Assembly (NCBI GenBank): GCA_003249015.1
Contig: QBLS01000015.1
Location: forward strand, 39,292-103,291
DNA length: 64,000 nucleotides
Reading direction: 5' to 3'
Source of the DNA: Pseudanabaena sp.
GTDB lineage: Bacteria; Cyanobacteriota; Cyanobacteriia; Pseudanabaenales; Pseudanabaenaceae
Each line of letters starts with the position of its first letter. Positions within the stretch are counted from its first letter, which is position 1. The notes beneath the pieces were generated by a model. The model saw only the letters and a list, made by a program, of their open reading frames with translations. It made no database searches and was not told where the DNA came from. Shown piece after piece: positions 10,195-18,533 of the stretch. A program made the translations under genes and the position numbers.

Positions 10195-10596
10195 GTGCTA
10201 TTAGGTTTTGATCCAGGAAAACAAAAATGTGGAGTTGCGGTCATGGGGTTAGACCGCAAGTTGATTTTTCAGGCAGTTATTCCTAGCTCAGAGGCGATCG
10301 CTCAGGTTGGCTATTTACTGGGAATTCATCCCATTTCGCTGATGGTGATGGGCGATCAAACTGCATCTAAACAATGGAAATCATCGATTCGCGACGCATT
10401 TCCCGATTTGCGAATTATTACGGTTGATGAGCGCTACAGCAGTGAAGAGGCGCGGCAAAGATTTTGGCAAATATACCCTGCTAAGGGGCTAATGAGGCTT
10501 GTGCCGAAGGGAATGCGATCGCCTGATCGCCCTATTGATGATATCGTCGCCGCTATTTTAATTGAACGTTATCTCAGTCGCTTGATTAGCTCTTGA
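10195..10596 (+). CDS. YqgF/RuvX-like (RNase H-fold) nuclease
   Basis: 133 residues. It starts LLGFDPGKQKCGVAVMG, the first RNase H-fold strand with the catalytic Asp of YqgF/RuvC-type nucleases. It continues with a middle TVDERYSSEEARQRFW, matching the YqgF 'DER-S-ST-A' block, and ends with DRPIDDIVAAILIERYL, supplying the last acidic residues. The family processes the 5' end of 16S rRNA or resolves Holliday junctions. Cyanobacteria often have two paralogues; this resembles the shorter, more diverged one, so I give no symbol. The start codon is GTG. Confidence 0.85.
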   Translation: MLLGFDPGKQKCGVAVMGLDRKLIFQAVIPSSEAIAQVGYLLGIHPISLMVMGDQTASKQWKSSIRDAFPDLRIITVDERYSSEEARQRFWQIYPAKGLMRLVPKGMRSPDRPIDDIVAAILIERYLSRLISS

Positions 10597-10600
10597 TTTA

Positions 10601-10685
10601 GCAGCGCTTTGCGCTCAAACCCAAACTGTAATAAAAGATTTAAGAGCGTTGCAAAGCAACGCTCTTAAATCTTTTATTACAGTTT
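10601..10685. repeat. Composite repeat: 30-bp-arm hairpin plus GCGCAAAGCGC block
   Basis: A hairpin with perfect 30-base arms (10623-10652 and 10656-10685) and loop AAA, whose core is GTTGC-AAA-GCAAC. It is preceded by the conserved block read in reverse (GCAGCGCTTTGCGCTCAAAC). The same two-part arrangement recurs at 16228, 26209 and 33208. It follows the yqgF-like stop codon and should also terminate transcription. Confidence 0.8.
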
Positions 10686-10857
10686 ATTGGATCTGTAGCT
10701 GCTGTAATTAATTAGCTAGGGCAAAGTAAGCTTTGCTTAAAAAAGTTTTGTCAAGCTTCGTAAAGTAACGTTAAGTAAGCTTGAAGCGGGGGTATGTAGC
10801 AATGATATCTTTGCTGTTGATATCAAAAGCGTATACGCAATTTGGGAGAACATCTCA

Positions 10858-11331
10858 ATGTCAGAAGAACAAGTAACCGAAGAGAAGGTCGCACAGGTCG
10901 TGGAAGCATTTACTGCTCCTAAACCAACAGGTAAAACCCCAATTTGGGGCGGTAGCACTGGCGGCTTGCTCAACGCAGCCTTCACCGAAGAAAAGTACTT
11001 GATTGCTTGGAATAGTCCAAAAGAGCAAGTATTTGAAATGCCTACAGGCGGCGCGGCAACTATGGTCAAAGGCGATAACCTGCTTTACTTAGCCAAGAAA
11101 GAGCAAGCTCTTGCTTTAGGTACACAGTTGCGTAAATTTAAGATCACTAATTATAAAATCTGGCGTGAATTCCCCAACGGCGACCAAGTTTATCTCCATC
11201 CTATGGATGGCGTATTCCCTGAAAAGGTGAATGCTGGTCGTGTTGCTGCTAATAGCGTCAGCCGTAAGATTGGTGATAATCCTAATCCTATAAATGTCAA
11301 ATTTACTGGTAAGGCAACCTACGATGTCTAA
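10858..11331 (+). CDS. psaD: Photosystem I reaction centre subunit II (PsaD)
   Basis: 157 residues. The conserved PsaD body is clear: [38 protein letters not shown] (motif split across about residues 41-61), LARKEQ-like [22 protein letters not shown], and [17 protein letters not shown]. PsaD is a peripheral stromal-side subunit that docks ferredoxin and anchors PsaC. The N-terminus is about 15 residues longer than the usual 139-142. The ribosome site GGGAGAA sits 7 bases before the ATG, supporting this start. It is monocistronic, with a strong terminator right after it. Confidence 0.98.
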   Translation: MSEEQVTEEKVAQVVEAFTAPKPTGKTPIWGGSTGGLLNAAFTEEKYLIAWNSPKEQVFEMPTGGAATMVKGDNLLYLAKKEQALALGTQLRKFKITNYKIWREFPNGDQVYLHPMDGVFPEKVNAGRVAANSVSRKIGDNPNPINVKFTGKATYDV

Positions 11332-11378
11332 TTAATAGGTAAAACTATTAATCGCTCTCCTAACATTTTTATTTTTTT

Positions 11379-11416
11379 GCCAAGGCTACAGCGATCGCTG
11401 TAGCCTTGGCTTTTTT
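11379..11416 (+). terminator. psaD intrinsic terminator with a HIP1 centre
   Basis: A continuous 32-base palindrome starting GCCAAGGCTACAGCGAT, centred on GCGATCGC, followed directly by TTTTTT. It lies 48 bases past the psaD stop. Confidence 0.9.
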
Positions 11417-11462
11417 ATTTTTAAATCAAGAAATGGCTGCGCCGTTTCCTGATTTAAAAATA
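11416..11462. repeat. AAATCAAGAAA-family hairpin
   Basis: Eighteen-base arms (TATTTTTAAATCAAGAAA) with one mismatch. The sequence AAATCAAGAAATGGC recurs in the hairpin at 23461-23491, so this is a small dispersed family. Confidence 0.55.
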
Positions 11463-11465
11463 AGT

Positions 11466-11510
11466 TGGCTGAGCGAAGCGATGTACTGAGCCTGTCGAAG
11501 TGTCGAAGCC
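11466..11510. repeat. GGCTGAGCGAAG/TCGAAGCC element
   Basis: Contains GGCTGAGCGAAG and ends in GTCGAAGCC just before the stop codon of the next gene. The same words occur at 23541-23619, 25593-25608, 35937-35954 and 36628-36645. This looks like a dispersed short repeat. Confidence 0.55.
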
Positions 11511-11512
11511 TT

Positions 11513-12316
11513 TTACACCTCTACTGCGTCAGGAATTGACGAGTCTGTGAATAAAAATGACAGAGGGTAGCTCGGATTTGCGGCAAATCCGAGGATGCCG
11601 CGATCGCGATGTTCGTAAATAATTTGATTGTTATTGTCAAACAAAAAAGTGCCTCCGCGCTGGGTCATGTAGGAAGCATCTGGGACATAGGCTTGCCAGT
11701 TGCCCAAAACCTCTGCCATATTTCGCAACCTTAGGGTCGCTAATTCAAAGGGGCGCTGAAAGCCAGAACCACCTGCCCACTTAAAAAAAGAGCCTTTGAG
11801 CTTAGGCAGTGGCGCAGCCTTGATCACCTCGTCATCACCAATTAACTGTGGCGCTTGGCGATCGCCGCGATAGCCGCGAAACACCTCCGCCAAGGTTCCC
11901 TGACTGCCAATTCCCGCGCACATCAGCATTAAGTTTACCCATGCACTTTGTCCAGAACTTAATAGGGGATACTTAGCAGTCAGTCCCGCGTAAAGCCCTA
12001 GCTGACGGTGCAACTCGCCCGTGTCATCCACAAACATCCAATTAGGATCAAAGCCAGTAAACTTACAAAAATATTGCCCTGATTGGCGATCGCCAATGCC
12101 CACAGCCCTAACTGCTATTCCTAATGATTTGATCTTCTCAATTTCTCTTTGAATCCACCAGATATATTCCAAGCTATCAAAGTCACCTAGCTGTGGCAGC
12201 ACTAAAACTAGGGTCTTGGAGGCACTTTTAATATTTTCAAGAATTAGAGTCGTTTCGCCATCACTCACACGGACTCGCTGAGTTTGACTAAGGATTTCGT
12301 AGGTGTTTTGATTCAT
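11513..12316 (-). CDS. Peroxiredoxin-like AhpC/TSA-family protein lacking the active-site cysteine
   Basis: 267 residues. Strand-helix spacing (LVLVLPQLGDFDSLEYIWWIQREI, split at about residues 36-58; AVRAVGIGDRQSGQYFCKFTGFD; MFVDDTGELHRQLGLYAGL) and the C-terminal GGTFLFDNNNQIIYEHRD match the thioredoxin-fold 'AhpC/TSA family' (PRXL2/AAED1-like) proteins of cyanobacteria and chloroplasts. At the position where active members have C-x-x-C or a single Cys, this one reads PQLGDFDS with no cysteine. Only two Cys are present, elsewhere. A peroxidase role is therefore doubtful. It faces psaD convergently. Confidence 0.75.
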   Translation of the reverse strand: MNQNTYEILSQTQRVRVSDGETTLILENIKSASKTLVLVLPQLGDFDSLEYIWWIQREIEKIKSLGIAVRAVGIGDRQSGQYFCKFTGFDPNWMFVDDTGELHRQLGLYAGLTAKYPLLSSGQSAWVNLMLMCAGIGSQGTLAEVFRGYRGDRQAPQLIGDDEVIKAAPLPKLKGSFFKWAGGSGFQRPFELATLRLRNMAEVLGNWQAYVPDASYMTQRGGTFLFDNNNQIIYEHRDRGILGFAANPSYPLSFLFTDSSIPDAVEV

Positions 12317-12339
12317 GGCTGATTATTTAGGTGTAATTG

Positions 12340-12376
12340 AAACCCAGAGCGCTCGCGCAGCGTGCGCTCTGGGTTT
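12340..12376. repeat. AAACCCAGAGCGC hairpin
   Basis: Thirteen-base perfect arms, AAACCCAGAGCGC and complement, around an 11-base centre. It lies in the 87-base gap between two minus-strand genes and probably ends the upstream cyclase transcript. Confidence 0.65.
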
Positions 12377-12403
12377 TGAGAAAGCGCACGCGCCGATTGT
12401 GTT

Positions 12404-14077
12404 TTAAGGCTTAGGTGAAATAGTTTTAGTACTGCTAACCAGTTGTCCCACATCAACACTTTGCCAAAGTATGCGATACAACTGCAAAGGCTCATCTTTA
12501 CCTTTGACCTTGATCGGCTCTAAAGTTTCCAGTGGCAAATTTAGACTAGCGATTTTGGCTTTAGTTGTTTCGGAGATAAATACTTCACCTGCTTGTGCAG
12601 CCGTACAGATGCGACTAGCCACATTCATCGTATCGCCGATATTTGTGTACTGAATCAAGTTTTCGGAACCAATATTGCCTGCGGCGACCATGCCCGTATT
12701 CAACCCAATGTGAATCTGAATTTGCAGATCTCGTCCTTGCAAGATCCAGTCTTCGTTGAGTTGCTTCATCGCCCACTGCATGGCGATCGCGGCGTTGACT
12801 GCCATAATCGCGTCATCTTCTTTTTGATATGGCGATCCCCACACAGCAAGCAAAGCATCAGCAATATATTTTTCTAAGGTTCCCCCAAAAGGGAAGACGA
12901 TATTTTCTACCATCACCTTAAAATATTCATTTAAAAATTCCAAGACCTTGCGGGGTTGCATTTGAGAGGTCATCTCGGTGAAGCCGCTAATATCGGAAAA
13001 TAGAGCTGTTACTTCTGTCTCCACAATCCGATTTAAATCCCATCCCTCTTCAATTTTTTGGCTCACCGCCGCAGGGAAAAATCGCTCTAACTTAGTACGG
13101 CGAATAATTTCTGAGCGCATATTCCGATAAAGATTGGCATTTTCGATCGCGATCGCGGCTTGATTGGCAAGACTGCTCAAAAATTCCAGATCTTCTTTTT
13201 GATAAGCATGACCTTGGGCGAGACTATCTACATACAAAACGCCGATTGTTTGATCTCTCGGCTTGAGCGGCGCACACATAGCAGCTTGAATTGCCTGTTG
13301 AATAATCGATTGCGAACTATCAAAGCGGCGATCGCCTGAGGCATCGTCACTGATGATCGCATCGCCCTGTTGCAGTACAAAATTGACAATTTTGCGACTG
13401 TAAAAGTTTAAGTCGGCGGTAGAGTTGGGATTGCTAAATTTATAAGCCTTTGGTTCAAGCTGTCCTGTTTTCTCGTCCACTAGCAACAACACCGCGCGAT
13501 CGACGGACATGATTTTCAGCAATAATTCTAAAATCTTTTCAGGCAAAGCTGAGTAAGCCTCTGGAGATGCTAGTTCTTGGCTAACTTCTAGTAAAACTCG
13601 CAGTTTGGCAGCCGTGCGCTGGGACTCATCACCACCCTGAATCATTAGCACGGAACCTGACGGCGCGGAGTTTTGATTTTTGAGTAAGTCCTGCATATTG
13701 ACGCGCGACTTTTCGGGCGAAACACGCATCAAAATTGAAAGCCCTGAAGTGGGAATGCTGGCTCTAGCAGGCTCAGGATTGGATAAATTATCAACTAGCT
13801 TGAAAACTACACTGCCAAATTGCACCAAATCTCCATGCACGATCTTTTGCTGAGCAATTTTGGCTTGATTTACAAATGTGCCGTTACTACTACTGAGATC
13901 AGTTACATAAATATCGCGATCGCTGACTTGGATTTCCGCGTGGTGGCGCGACAGACTGCGGGCATCATCTTCAACAACAATCGTATTGTCTAGCCCACGG
14001 CCAATCGTATTTAACCCATACTTTAAATCGCAGATACGTTCTTGTGCTGTGCCTTGATTTTGGACAATGTATGGCAT
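12404..14077 (-). CDS. FHA-GAF-class III adenylate/guanylate cyclase
   Basis: 557 residues in three parts. The N-terminal FHA domain (about 20-95) has LSRHHAEI and LSSSNGTFVN, which bind phosphothreonine. A GAF domain (about 165-320) could bind a small ligand. The class III nucleotide cyclase domain (about 340-535) has the metal-binding FSDISGF and the second metal Asp in EKYIADALLAVWG, plus NIGDTMNVASRI. In the second metal motif the usual Gly-Asp is Ala-Asp. Substrate type (cAMP is more common in cyanobacteria) cannot be settled by eye. The start ATG has AGGTGA just upstream. The FHA input suggests control by a Ser/Thr kinase. Confidence 0.92.
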   Translation of the reverse strand: MPYIVQNQGTAQERICDLKYGLNTIGRGLDNTIVVEDDARSLSRHHAEIQVSDRDIYVTDLSSSNGTFVNQAKIAQQKIVHGDLVQFGSVVFKLVDNLSNPEPARASIPTSGLSILMRVSPEKSRVNMQDLLKNQNSAPSGSVLMIQGGDESQRTAAKLRVLLEVSQELASPEAYSALPEKILELLLKIMSVDRAVLLLVDEKTGQLEPKAYKFSNPNSTADLNFYSRKIVNFVLQQGDAIISDDASGDRRFDSSQSIIQQAIQAAMCAPLKPRDQTIGVLYVDSLAQGHAYQKEDLEFLSSLANQAAIAIENANLYRNMRSEIIRRTKLERFFPAAVSQKIEEGWDLNRIVETEVTALFSDISGFTEMTSQMQPRKVLEFLNEYFKVMVENIVFPFGGTLEKYIADALLAVWGSPYQKEDDAIMAVNAAIAMQWAMKQLNEDWILQGRDLQIQIHIGLNTGMVAAGNIGSENLIQYTNIGDTMNVASRICTAAQAGEVFISETTKAKIASLNLPLETLEPIKVKGKDEPLQLYRILWQSVDVGQLVSSTKTISPKP

Positions 14078-14303
14078 ATTTTCACCTGTTACAGCCTGTT
14101 GATGCTGTGAGAATTACCAAGAATTTTTTGAGCGGTGTTCTGCGATGCTCAGGAATTTCTTGGGATTTTAAGTCAGCGCAGAGCGCAATGCATTGGTCAC
14201 GCTCAAAAGTTACGACATTATTCGCTAATTGCACTACAGAAGTATCCACAAAAATTTTTATATCATTGATAATGAAATTACCAGAATTATTACACTTTTA
14301 CCC

Positions 14304-15572
14304 ATGTCGCCCATCACTCTAGAAGTACAACCTCAACAAGCCCCAATAGATAGCCATATTTCCCCAGATACCATCACAGAATTTAATGAGTATGTGATGA
14401 ATACTTACGCCCGCTTTCCAATCGCCTTAGAGCGCGGTGAAGGCTGTCGTGTTTGGGACAATACAGGGAAAGAATATTTAGACTTCGTGGCGGGGATTGC
14501 CACTTGCACGCTTGGTCATGCCCATCCTGCGATGGTCAAATCCGTTACTGAGCAGATCCAAACTTTGCACCATGCCTCTAACTTGTTCTACTTTGCACCT
14601 CAAGGGCAATTAGCGAAGTGGCTAGTCCAAAATTCCTGTGCTGACAAAGCCTTTTTCTGCAATTCTGGTGCTGAAGCCAATGAAGGTGCGATCAAATTAG
14701 CCCGTAAATATGCCCATACCAAGCTTGGCATTGATAATCCCGTAATCTTGACTGCAAATGCTAGCTTTCACGGACGCACCCTTGCGACAGTTACGGCTAC
14801 TGGTCAGCCCAAATATCACAAGAACTTTGCGCCTCTTGTACAGGGCTTTGACTATATCCCTTACAACGACATTGCGGCTCTGGAAACCGCAGTGACCAAG
14901 TATGAAGGCAGGCTTTGCGCGATTATGCTGGAACCTTTGCAGGGCGAAGGTGGCGTTAATCCAGGCGATCGCGCCTACTTTGCTCGCATTCGGGAAATCT
15001 GTGACGAAAAGAAAATCCTGCTAATCATTGATGAAGTGCAGGTGGGCATGGGACGGAGTGGAATGCTTTGGGGCTATGAAAACCTTGGCATTCAGCCCGA
15101 TGTGTTTACTTCGGCAAAGGGCTTAGGTGGTGGCATTCCCATCGGCGCGATGATGTGCAAGGCGCACTGCAATGTGTTTGAACCTGGGGATCATGCTAGT
15201 ACCTTTGGCGGTAATCCTTTTGCCTGTGCAGTAGCTCTATCGGTCTGCAACACGATGGTCAATGATAACTTGATCGCCAATGCGCGGGAGCGTGGTCAAC
15301 AGTTGAGGACTGGGCTACAGGCAATCTGCGATCGCTATCCGCAACACATTGCATCAGTTCGCGGCTGGGGTCTGATCGATGGTCTGGTTCTGCAAGAGTC
15401 CAGCAATATCCAAGCCCGTGATGTAGTTGCGGCGGGAATTGAGCATGGCTTGTTGCTAGTACCTGCGGGTGTCAAGGTGGTGCGCTTTGTGCCCCCATTA
15501 ATTGTTTCTGCTGCTGAAATTGAGCAAGCCTTAGCAATTGTAGATCAGGCGATCGCTAGTTTTGCCTCCTAA
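14304..15572 (+). CDS. argD: Acetylornithine aminotransferase
   Basis: Class III PLP aminotransferase, 422 residues from the chosen ATG (MSPITLEVQ). The frame is open 75 bases further upstream, but that stretch is AT-rich and unlike the family. Motifs: FCNSGAEANEGAIKLARK, SFHGRTLATV, the PLP-contacting LIIDEVQVGMGRSG, and the Schiff-base lysine in TSAKGLGGGIPIG. It makes N-acetylornithine in arginine synthesis. Arginine is also a precursor of cyanophycin, whose synthetase lies at 59.6 kb. A decayed partial copy of this gene lies about 0.75 kb downstream. It converges with a Uma2 gene. Confidence 0.95.
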   Translation: MSPITLEVQPQQAPIDSHISPDTITEFNEYVMNTYARFPIALERGEGCRVWDNTGKEYLDFVAGIATCTLGHAHPAMVKSVTEQIQTLHHASNLFYFAPQGQLAKWLVQNSCADKAFFCNSGAEANEGAIKLARKYAHTKLGIDNPVILTANASFHGRTLATVTATGQPKYHKNFAPLVQGFDYIPYNDIAALETAVTKYEGRLCAIMLEPLQGEGGVNPGDRAYFARIREICDEKKILLIIDEVQVGMGRSGMLWGYENLGIQPDVFTSAKGLGGGIPIGAMMCKAHCNVFEPGDHASTFGGNPFACAVALSVCNTMVNDNLIANARERGQQLRTGLQAICDRYPQHIASVRGWGLIDGLVLQESSNIQARDVVAAGIEHGLLLVPAGVKVVRFVPPLIVSAAEIEQALAIVDQAIASFAS

Positions 15573-15579
15573 TTCATAG

Positions 15580-15602
15580 ATGGCGGCGCAGAGCGCCGCC
15601 AT
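15580..15602. terminator. GCGCAGAGCGC hairpin between argD and the Uma2 gene
   Basis: Ten-base perfect arms ATGGCGGCGC and complement around the loop AGA. Its last base belongs to the stop codon of the convergent Uma2 gene, so the element overlaps a coding sequence end. Confidence 0.7.
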
Positions 15603-16174
15603 TAGCAGTTTTGCAAGACTTGAGCAGCCGTTAGTTGAAGTTCAGGAAATATCGGCGAAATGATCGCTTGATCACCTTCGTAAACTTTTTCTTCGTAAAA
15701 CCCTTCTACCCATTCCAGTACTGTTACTTTTTGGGCGATCGCATCAACAATCCAATATTCGGCAATACCTCGCGCTGCATATTCTGTGCGCTTGTAACGA
15801 TAATCTCGACTCGCTTGATTGGGGCTGACCACCTCAACTACTAACAATGGTGGTGGCATATCTAGCAATATCAGCGATCGGGTTGCTCCTTGCATAGCGA
15901 TCGCTAACTCTTCAGAATAAACCATCAAATCAGGGACACGTACATTTACTTGGCGGCTATGTACAGCTATTTCTGCTTTCATCCTGAGACGAGTGGCAGA
16001 AATTCCTAGTTGAGCAAAATAGATCAATAAAAATACTGCAATTAGTTGATTAATATTACTTTCCGAAGACACAGGAATTAGTTCTCCATTTTCTAACTCA
16101 TATAGAGCATCTGTCCCATCGTTATAGTTGAGGAAATCCTCAAAGGTAATTTTTGGTGTAGTTGCAACGATCAT
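15602..16174 (-). CDS. Uma2 family endonuclease (DUF820)
   Basis: 190 residues. It has the typical cyanobacterial Uma2 pattern: an N-terminal TFEDFLNYNDGTDALYELENGEL (about 9-31; key E in the YELENGEL part), a central DLMVYSEE (the PD of the PD-(D/E)XK fold), PPPLLVVEVVSPNQASRDYRYKR (the E and K of the nuclease fold, about 107-129), and AEYWIVDA. The fold is nuclease-like. The physiological role is unknown, and these genes are highly multiplied in cyanobacteria, often near mobile DNA. Here it sits between argD and an argD remnant. Confidence 0.88.
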   Translation of the reverse strand: MIVATTPKITFEDFLNYNDGTDALYELENGELIPVSSESNINQLIAVFLLIYFAQLGISATRLRMKAEIAVHSRQVNVRVPDLMVYSEELAIAMQGATRSLILLDMPPPLLVVEVVSPNQASRDYRYKRTEYAARGIAEYWIVDAIAQKVTVLEWVEGFYEEKVYEGDQAIISPIFPELQLTAAQVLQNC

Positions 16175-16227
16175 TGTTATTTCTCCAATGTTTTGCTTAG
16201 ACTAATTATTACCGATCCCATTAACAA

Positions 16228-16305
16228 CAGAAATATTTTTGAAAGCGCGGCGGAGCCGCGCTTTCAAAAATATTTCTGGGTTTTAACTAAGCGCGAAGCG
16301 CTGTA
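16228..16305. repeat. Composite repeat: 24-bp-arm hairpin plus GCGCGAAGCGCTGTA block
   Basis: Perfect 24-base arms (16228-16251 and 16255-16278) with a GCGGC-GGA-GCCGC core, followed by GGGTTTTAACTAAGCGCGAAGCGCTGTA-type sequence (block at 16276-16305). It is the same layout as at 10601, 26209 and 33208. Confidence 0.75.
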
Positions 16306-16330
16306 GATATTATTTGAGTGTTTAAGCAAC

Positions 16331-16512
16331 TTTCTGCAATTCTGGCACAGAAGCCAATGAAGGGGTGATCAAATTAGCCCGTAAATATGTCCACACCAAG
16401 CTGGTCTAATCGATGGGCTAGTTCTGCAAGAGTCTAGTAATATCCAAACCCGTGATGTGGTTGCAGCTAGGATTGAGCATGGCTTGTTGCTGGTACTTGC
16501 GGGTGTGAAGGT
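16331..16512 (+). pseudogene. Decayed, internally deleted copy of argD
   Basis: Bases 16331-16402 align with argD 14654-14725 and bases 16405-16512 align with argD 15371-15478, with only scattered substitutions. About 645 bases of argD are missing at the join. The first part still reads FCNSGTEANEGVIKLARKY in the argD frame, but a TAA stop follows at the junction. The 5' end of argD and its last 90 bases are also missing. The copy lies between the Uma2 gene's promoter side and the histidine kinase operon, and cannot make an aminotransferase. It is followed immediately by GCAGCGCTTCGTGCTGC, which resembles the hairpin-family core. Confidence 0.85.
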
Positions 16513-16591
16513 AGCAGCGCTTCGTGCTGCCATTGCTGTTTTGGGTGATAGTGTAATGTAACGTATCAATTAAGTCACATATGGGCGCAAT

Positions 16592-18517
16592 ATGGAACTA
16601 ATGCTGGAGTTTTTTGATTCTGGAGCATTTATCCCCCACGGGCATTGCTACTTATGGAACCCTTGGCTGGTATGGCTACATATTCTATCTGACCTGTTCA
16701 CTGCGATCGCCTACTATTCCATTCCCATAGGTTTAGTTTATTTTGTACAAAAGCGTGAAGACTTACCTTTTAAGTGGATCTTTTGGTTATTTAGTCTATT
16801 TATCATTTTTTGTGGAACTACCCACTTAATGGAGATCTGGACACTCTGGAATCCCCATTACTGGGTATCTGGAGTTGTCAAAGCTCTTACAGCAATTATC
16901 TCAGTTTACACTGCTGCTAGTGTCGTGCCTTTAATTCCACAACTTTTGGCACTTCCGAGTCATGCTCAATTAGCTGCTATGAATGTTGCCTTAGAGCGCG
17001 AAATTAAAGAACGTAAGCAAACTGAACTAGAACTAACTCGCAGTCGCGATCTCAGGGAAGCAATTTATAACGAATCTGCCGATGCTATTTTCTTGGTCGA
17101 TTCCATTAGCTTGCTAATTTTTGATTGTAATCAACGGGCGATGGAAATGTTTGAAGTCAAAAGTAAAGAAGAGTTGATTGGTATTGAAGGAAGGACGCTC
17201 CAAAAGGAACAATTTACCGATGAAGAGATTCTCAAGATTGTTGAAGATATACAGAAATTTGGCTTTTGGAGTAGTGAAATAGAATATGTCACTAGAAAAG
17301 GGAAACCCTTTTGGGGGAATATTGCCGCCAAAACGATCGATGTTGCGGGTAAAGCAATTAATATGGTGCGGGTTAAGGATGTTAGCGATCGCAAACGAGC
17401 CGAAGAACATATTCGCAAGCTGAACATTGAGCTAGAAGCAAAAGTACAAGAGCGTACCCTTGAGCTATCTCAAGCTAATGCTGAATTAGAAATTGAAGTT
17501 AGTGAGCGCAAGCTTACGGAAGAACGCTTCCACTTAGTCCTCAAAAATTCTCCAATTACAGTTTTCATGCAAGATCTAGACTTGCGATACACATGGCTCT
17601 ATAACCCATCGTTGCAAACCAATCATGACGAAATACTCGGCAAGACGGATTCGGATCTCCTTTTGGCTCCAGATGACGCTCAAAAGATAAGTGATATCAA
17701 GCAGCGAGTGCTGACAAGTGGGGTGGGAGTGAGAGAAGAAGTATTTGTCAGTGCAGATAGCCAAAAGCGCTACTTCGATCTGACCGTTGAACCGCACCAT
17801 GATCTCAATGGAGAAGTTAATGGAATTGGTTGTGTGGCTTTAGATATTACATGGCGCAAACAATCAGAAGAGGATCTACGAGCCGCATATGAGCGGGAAA
17901 TAATTTTAACGAAAGAGATTCACCATCGCGTCAAGAATAATCTGCAAATCGTTTCAGGCTTACTTTATCTGCAAGCTAGACAAGTCAAAGATCAAAAAAT
18001 GCGAGACATTATTCATAGTAGCCGCGATCGCATTCAGTCAATGGCTCTACTCCACGAAAAGCTATACCAATCAAAGAATCTCGAAAATATTGATTTTATC
18101 GCTTACATCCAAAGCTTAACTCGGAATTTACGGAATTCTTATGCATCAAAATCTGCTGCTATTTCTTTGAACATCAATGCTGAGCCGATCAATGTTGATA
18201 TTGATACTGCTATCTATTGTGGCTTGATAATTAATGAGTTAGTCTCTAACTCCTTTAAGTATGCTTTTCCTGAAGGTCATAGCGGACAAATTGTTATTGA
18301 ATTTTCCAAAAATAGTGATGATAGCTATGGTCTGATCGTTAGTGATAATGGTGTGGGAATGCCTGAAGTGATCGATCTTAAACATGCTAAAAATTTAGGA
18401 TTGCAATTAGTTTATTCACTCGTTACCGAGCAACTGAAAGGGGAAGTTTTAGTGGAAAATTTTCATGGTATGGTATTTAAAATTTCGTTTACAATAAAGA
18501 ACACTTTGCCGAGATAG
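16592..18517 (+). CDS. Ethylene-receptor-like hybrid sensor histidine kinase (HisKA_2)
   Basis: 641 residues. The N-terminal three-helix membrane domain matches the ethylene-binding domain of plant ETR1 and cyanobacterial SynEtr1/UirS: SDLFTAIAYYSIP (Asp34, Tyr41, Pro45) and FCGTTHLMEIW (Cys74, His78, the copper ligands). A coiled coil, two PAS domains (about 150-275 and 305-425), and a HisKA_2-type kinase follow, with phosphoacceptor motif EIHHRVKNNLQ (His444/445) and an ATPase N-box INELVSNSFKYAF. It heads a three-gene run with two receiver-kinase hybrids. Binding of ethylene through Cu(I) is an inference from the conserved residues; a light-sensing role as for UirS is also possible. Confidence 0.93.
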   Translation: MELMLEFFDSGAFIPHGHCYLWNPWLVWLHILSDLFTAIAYYSIPIGLVYFVQKREDLPFKWIFWLFSLFIIFCGTTHLMEIWTLWNPHYWVSGVVKALTAIISVYTAASVVPLIPQLLALPSHAQLAAMNVALEREIKERKQTELELTRSRDLREAIYNESADAIFLVDSISLLIFDCNQRAMEMFEVKSKEELIGIEGRTLQKEQFTDEEILKIVEDIQKFGFWSSEIEYVTRKGKPFWGNIAAKTIDVAGKAINMVRVKDVSDRKRAEEHIRKLNIELEAKVQERTLELSQANAELEIEVSERKLTEERFHLVLKNSPITVFMQDLDLRYTWLYNPSLQTNHDEILGKTDSDLLLAPDDAQKISDIKQRVLTSGVGVREEVFVSADSQKRYFDLTVEPHHDLNGEVNGIGCVALDITWRKQSEEDLRAAYEREIILTKEIHHRVKNNLQIVSGLLYLQARQVKDQKMRDIIHSSRDRIQSMALLHEKLYQSKNLENIDFIAYIQSLTRNLRNSYASKSAAISLNINAEPINVDIDTAIYCGLIINELVSNSFKYAFPEGHSGQIVIEFSKNSDDSYGLIVSDNGVGMPEVIDLKHAKNLGLQLVYSLVTEQLKGEVLVENFHGMVFKISFTIKNTLPR

Positions 18518-18533
18518 AAGGGGAAAATTGAAA

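Noticed and set aside
10686..10857. HLR1 light-response elements before psaD
   Set aside because: AT-rich direct repeats (AAGTAA, TTAAGTAA) are present, but none fits the paired TTACAA-type consensus well enough to call.
16369..16569. Minus-strand open frame across the argD remnant
   Set aside because: The stretch is explained by degraded argD sequence on the plus strand; the antisense frame has no family features.
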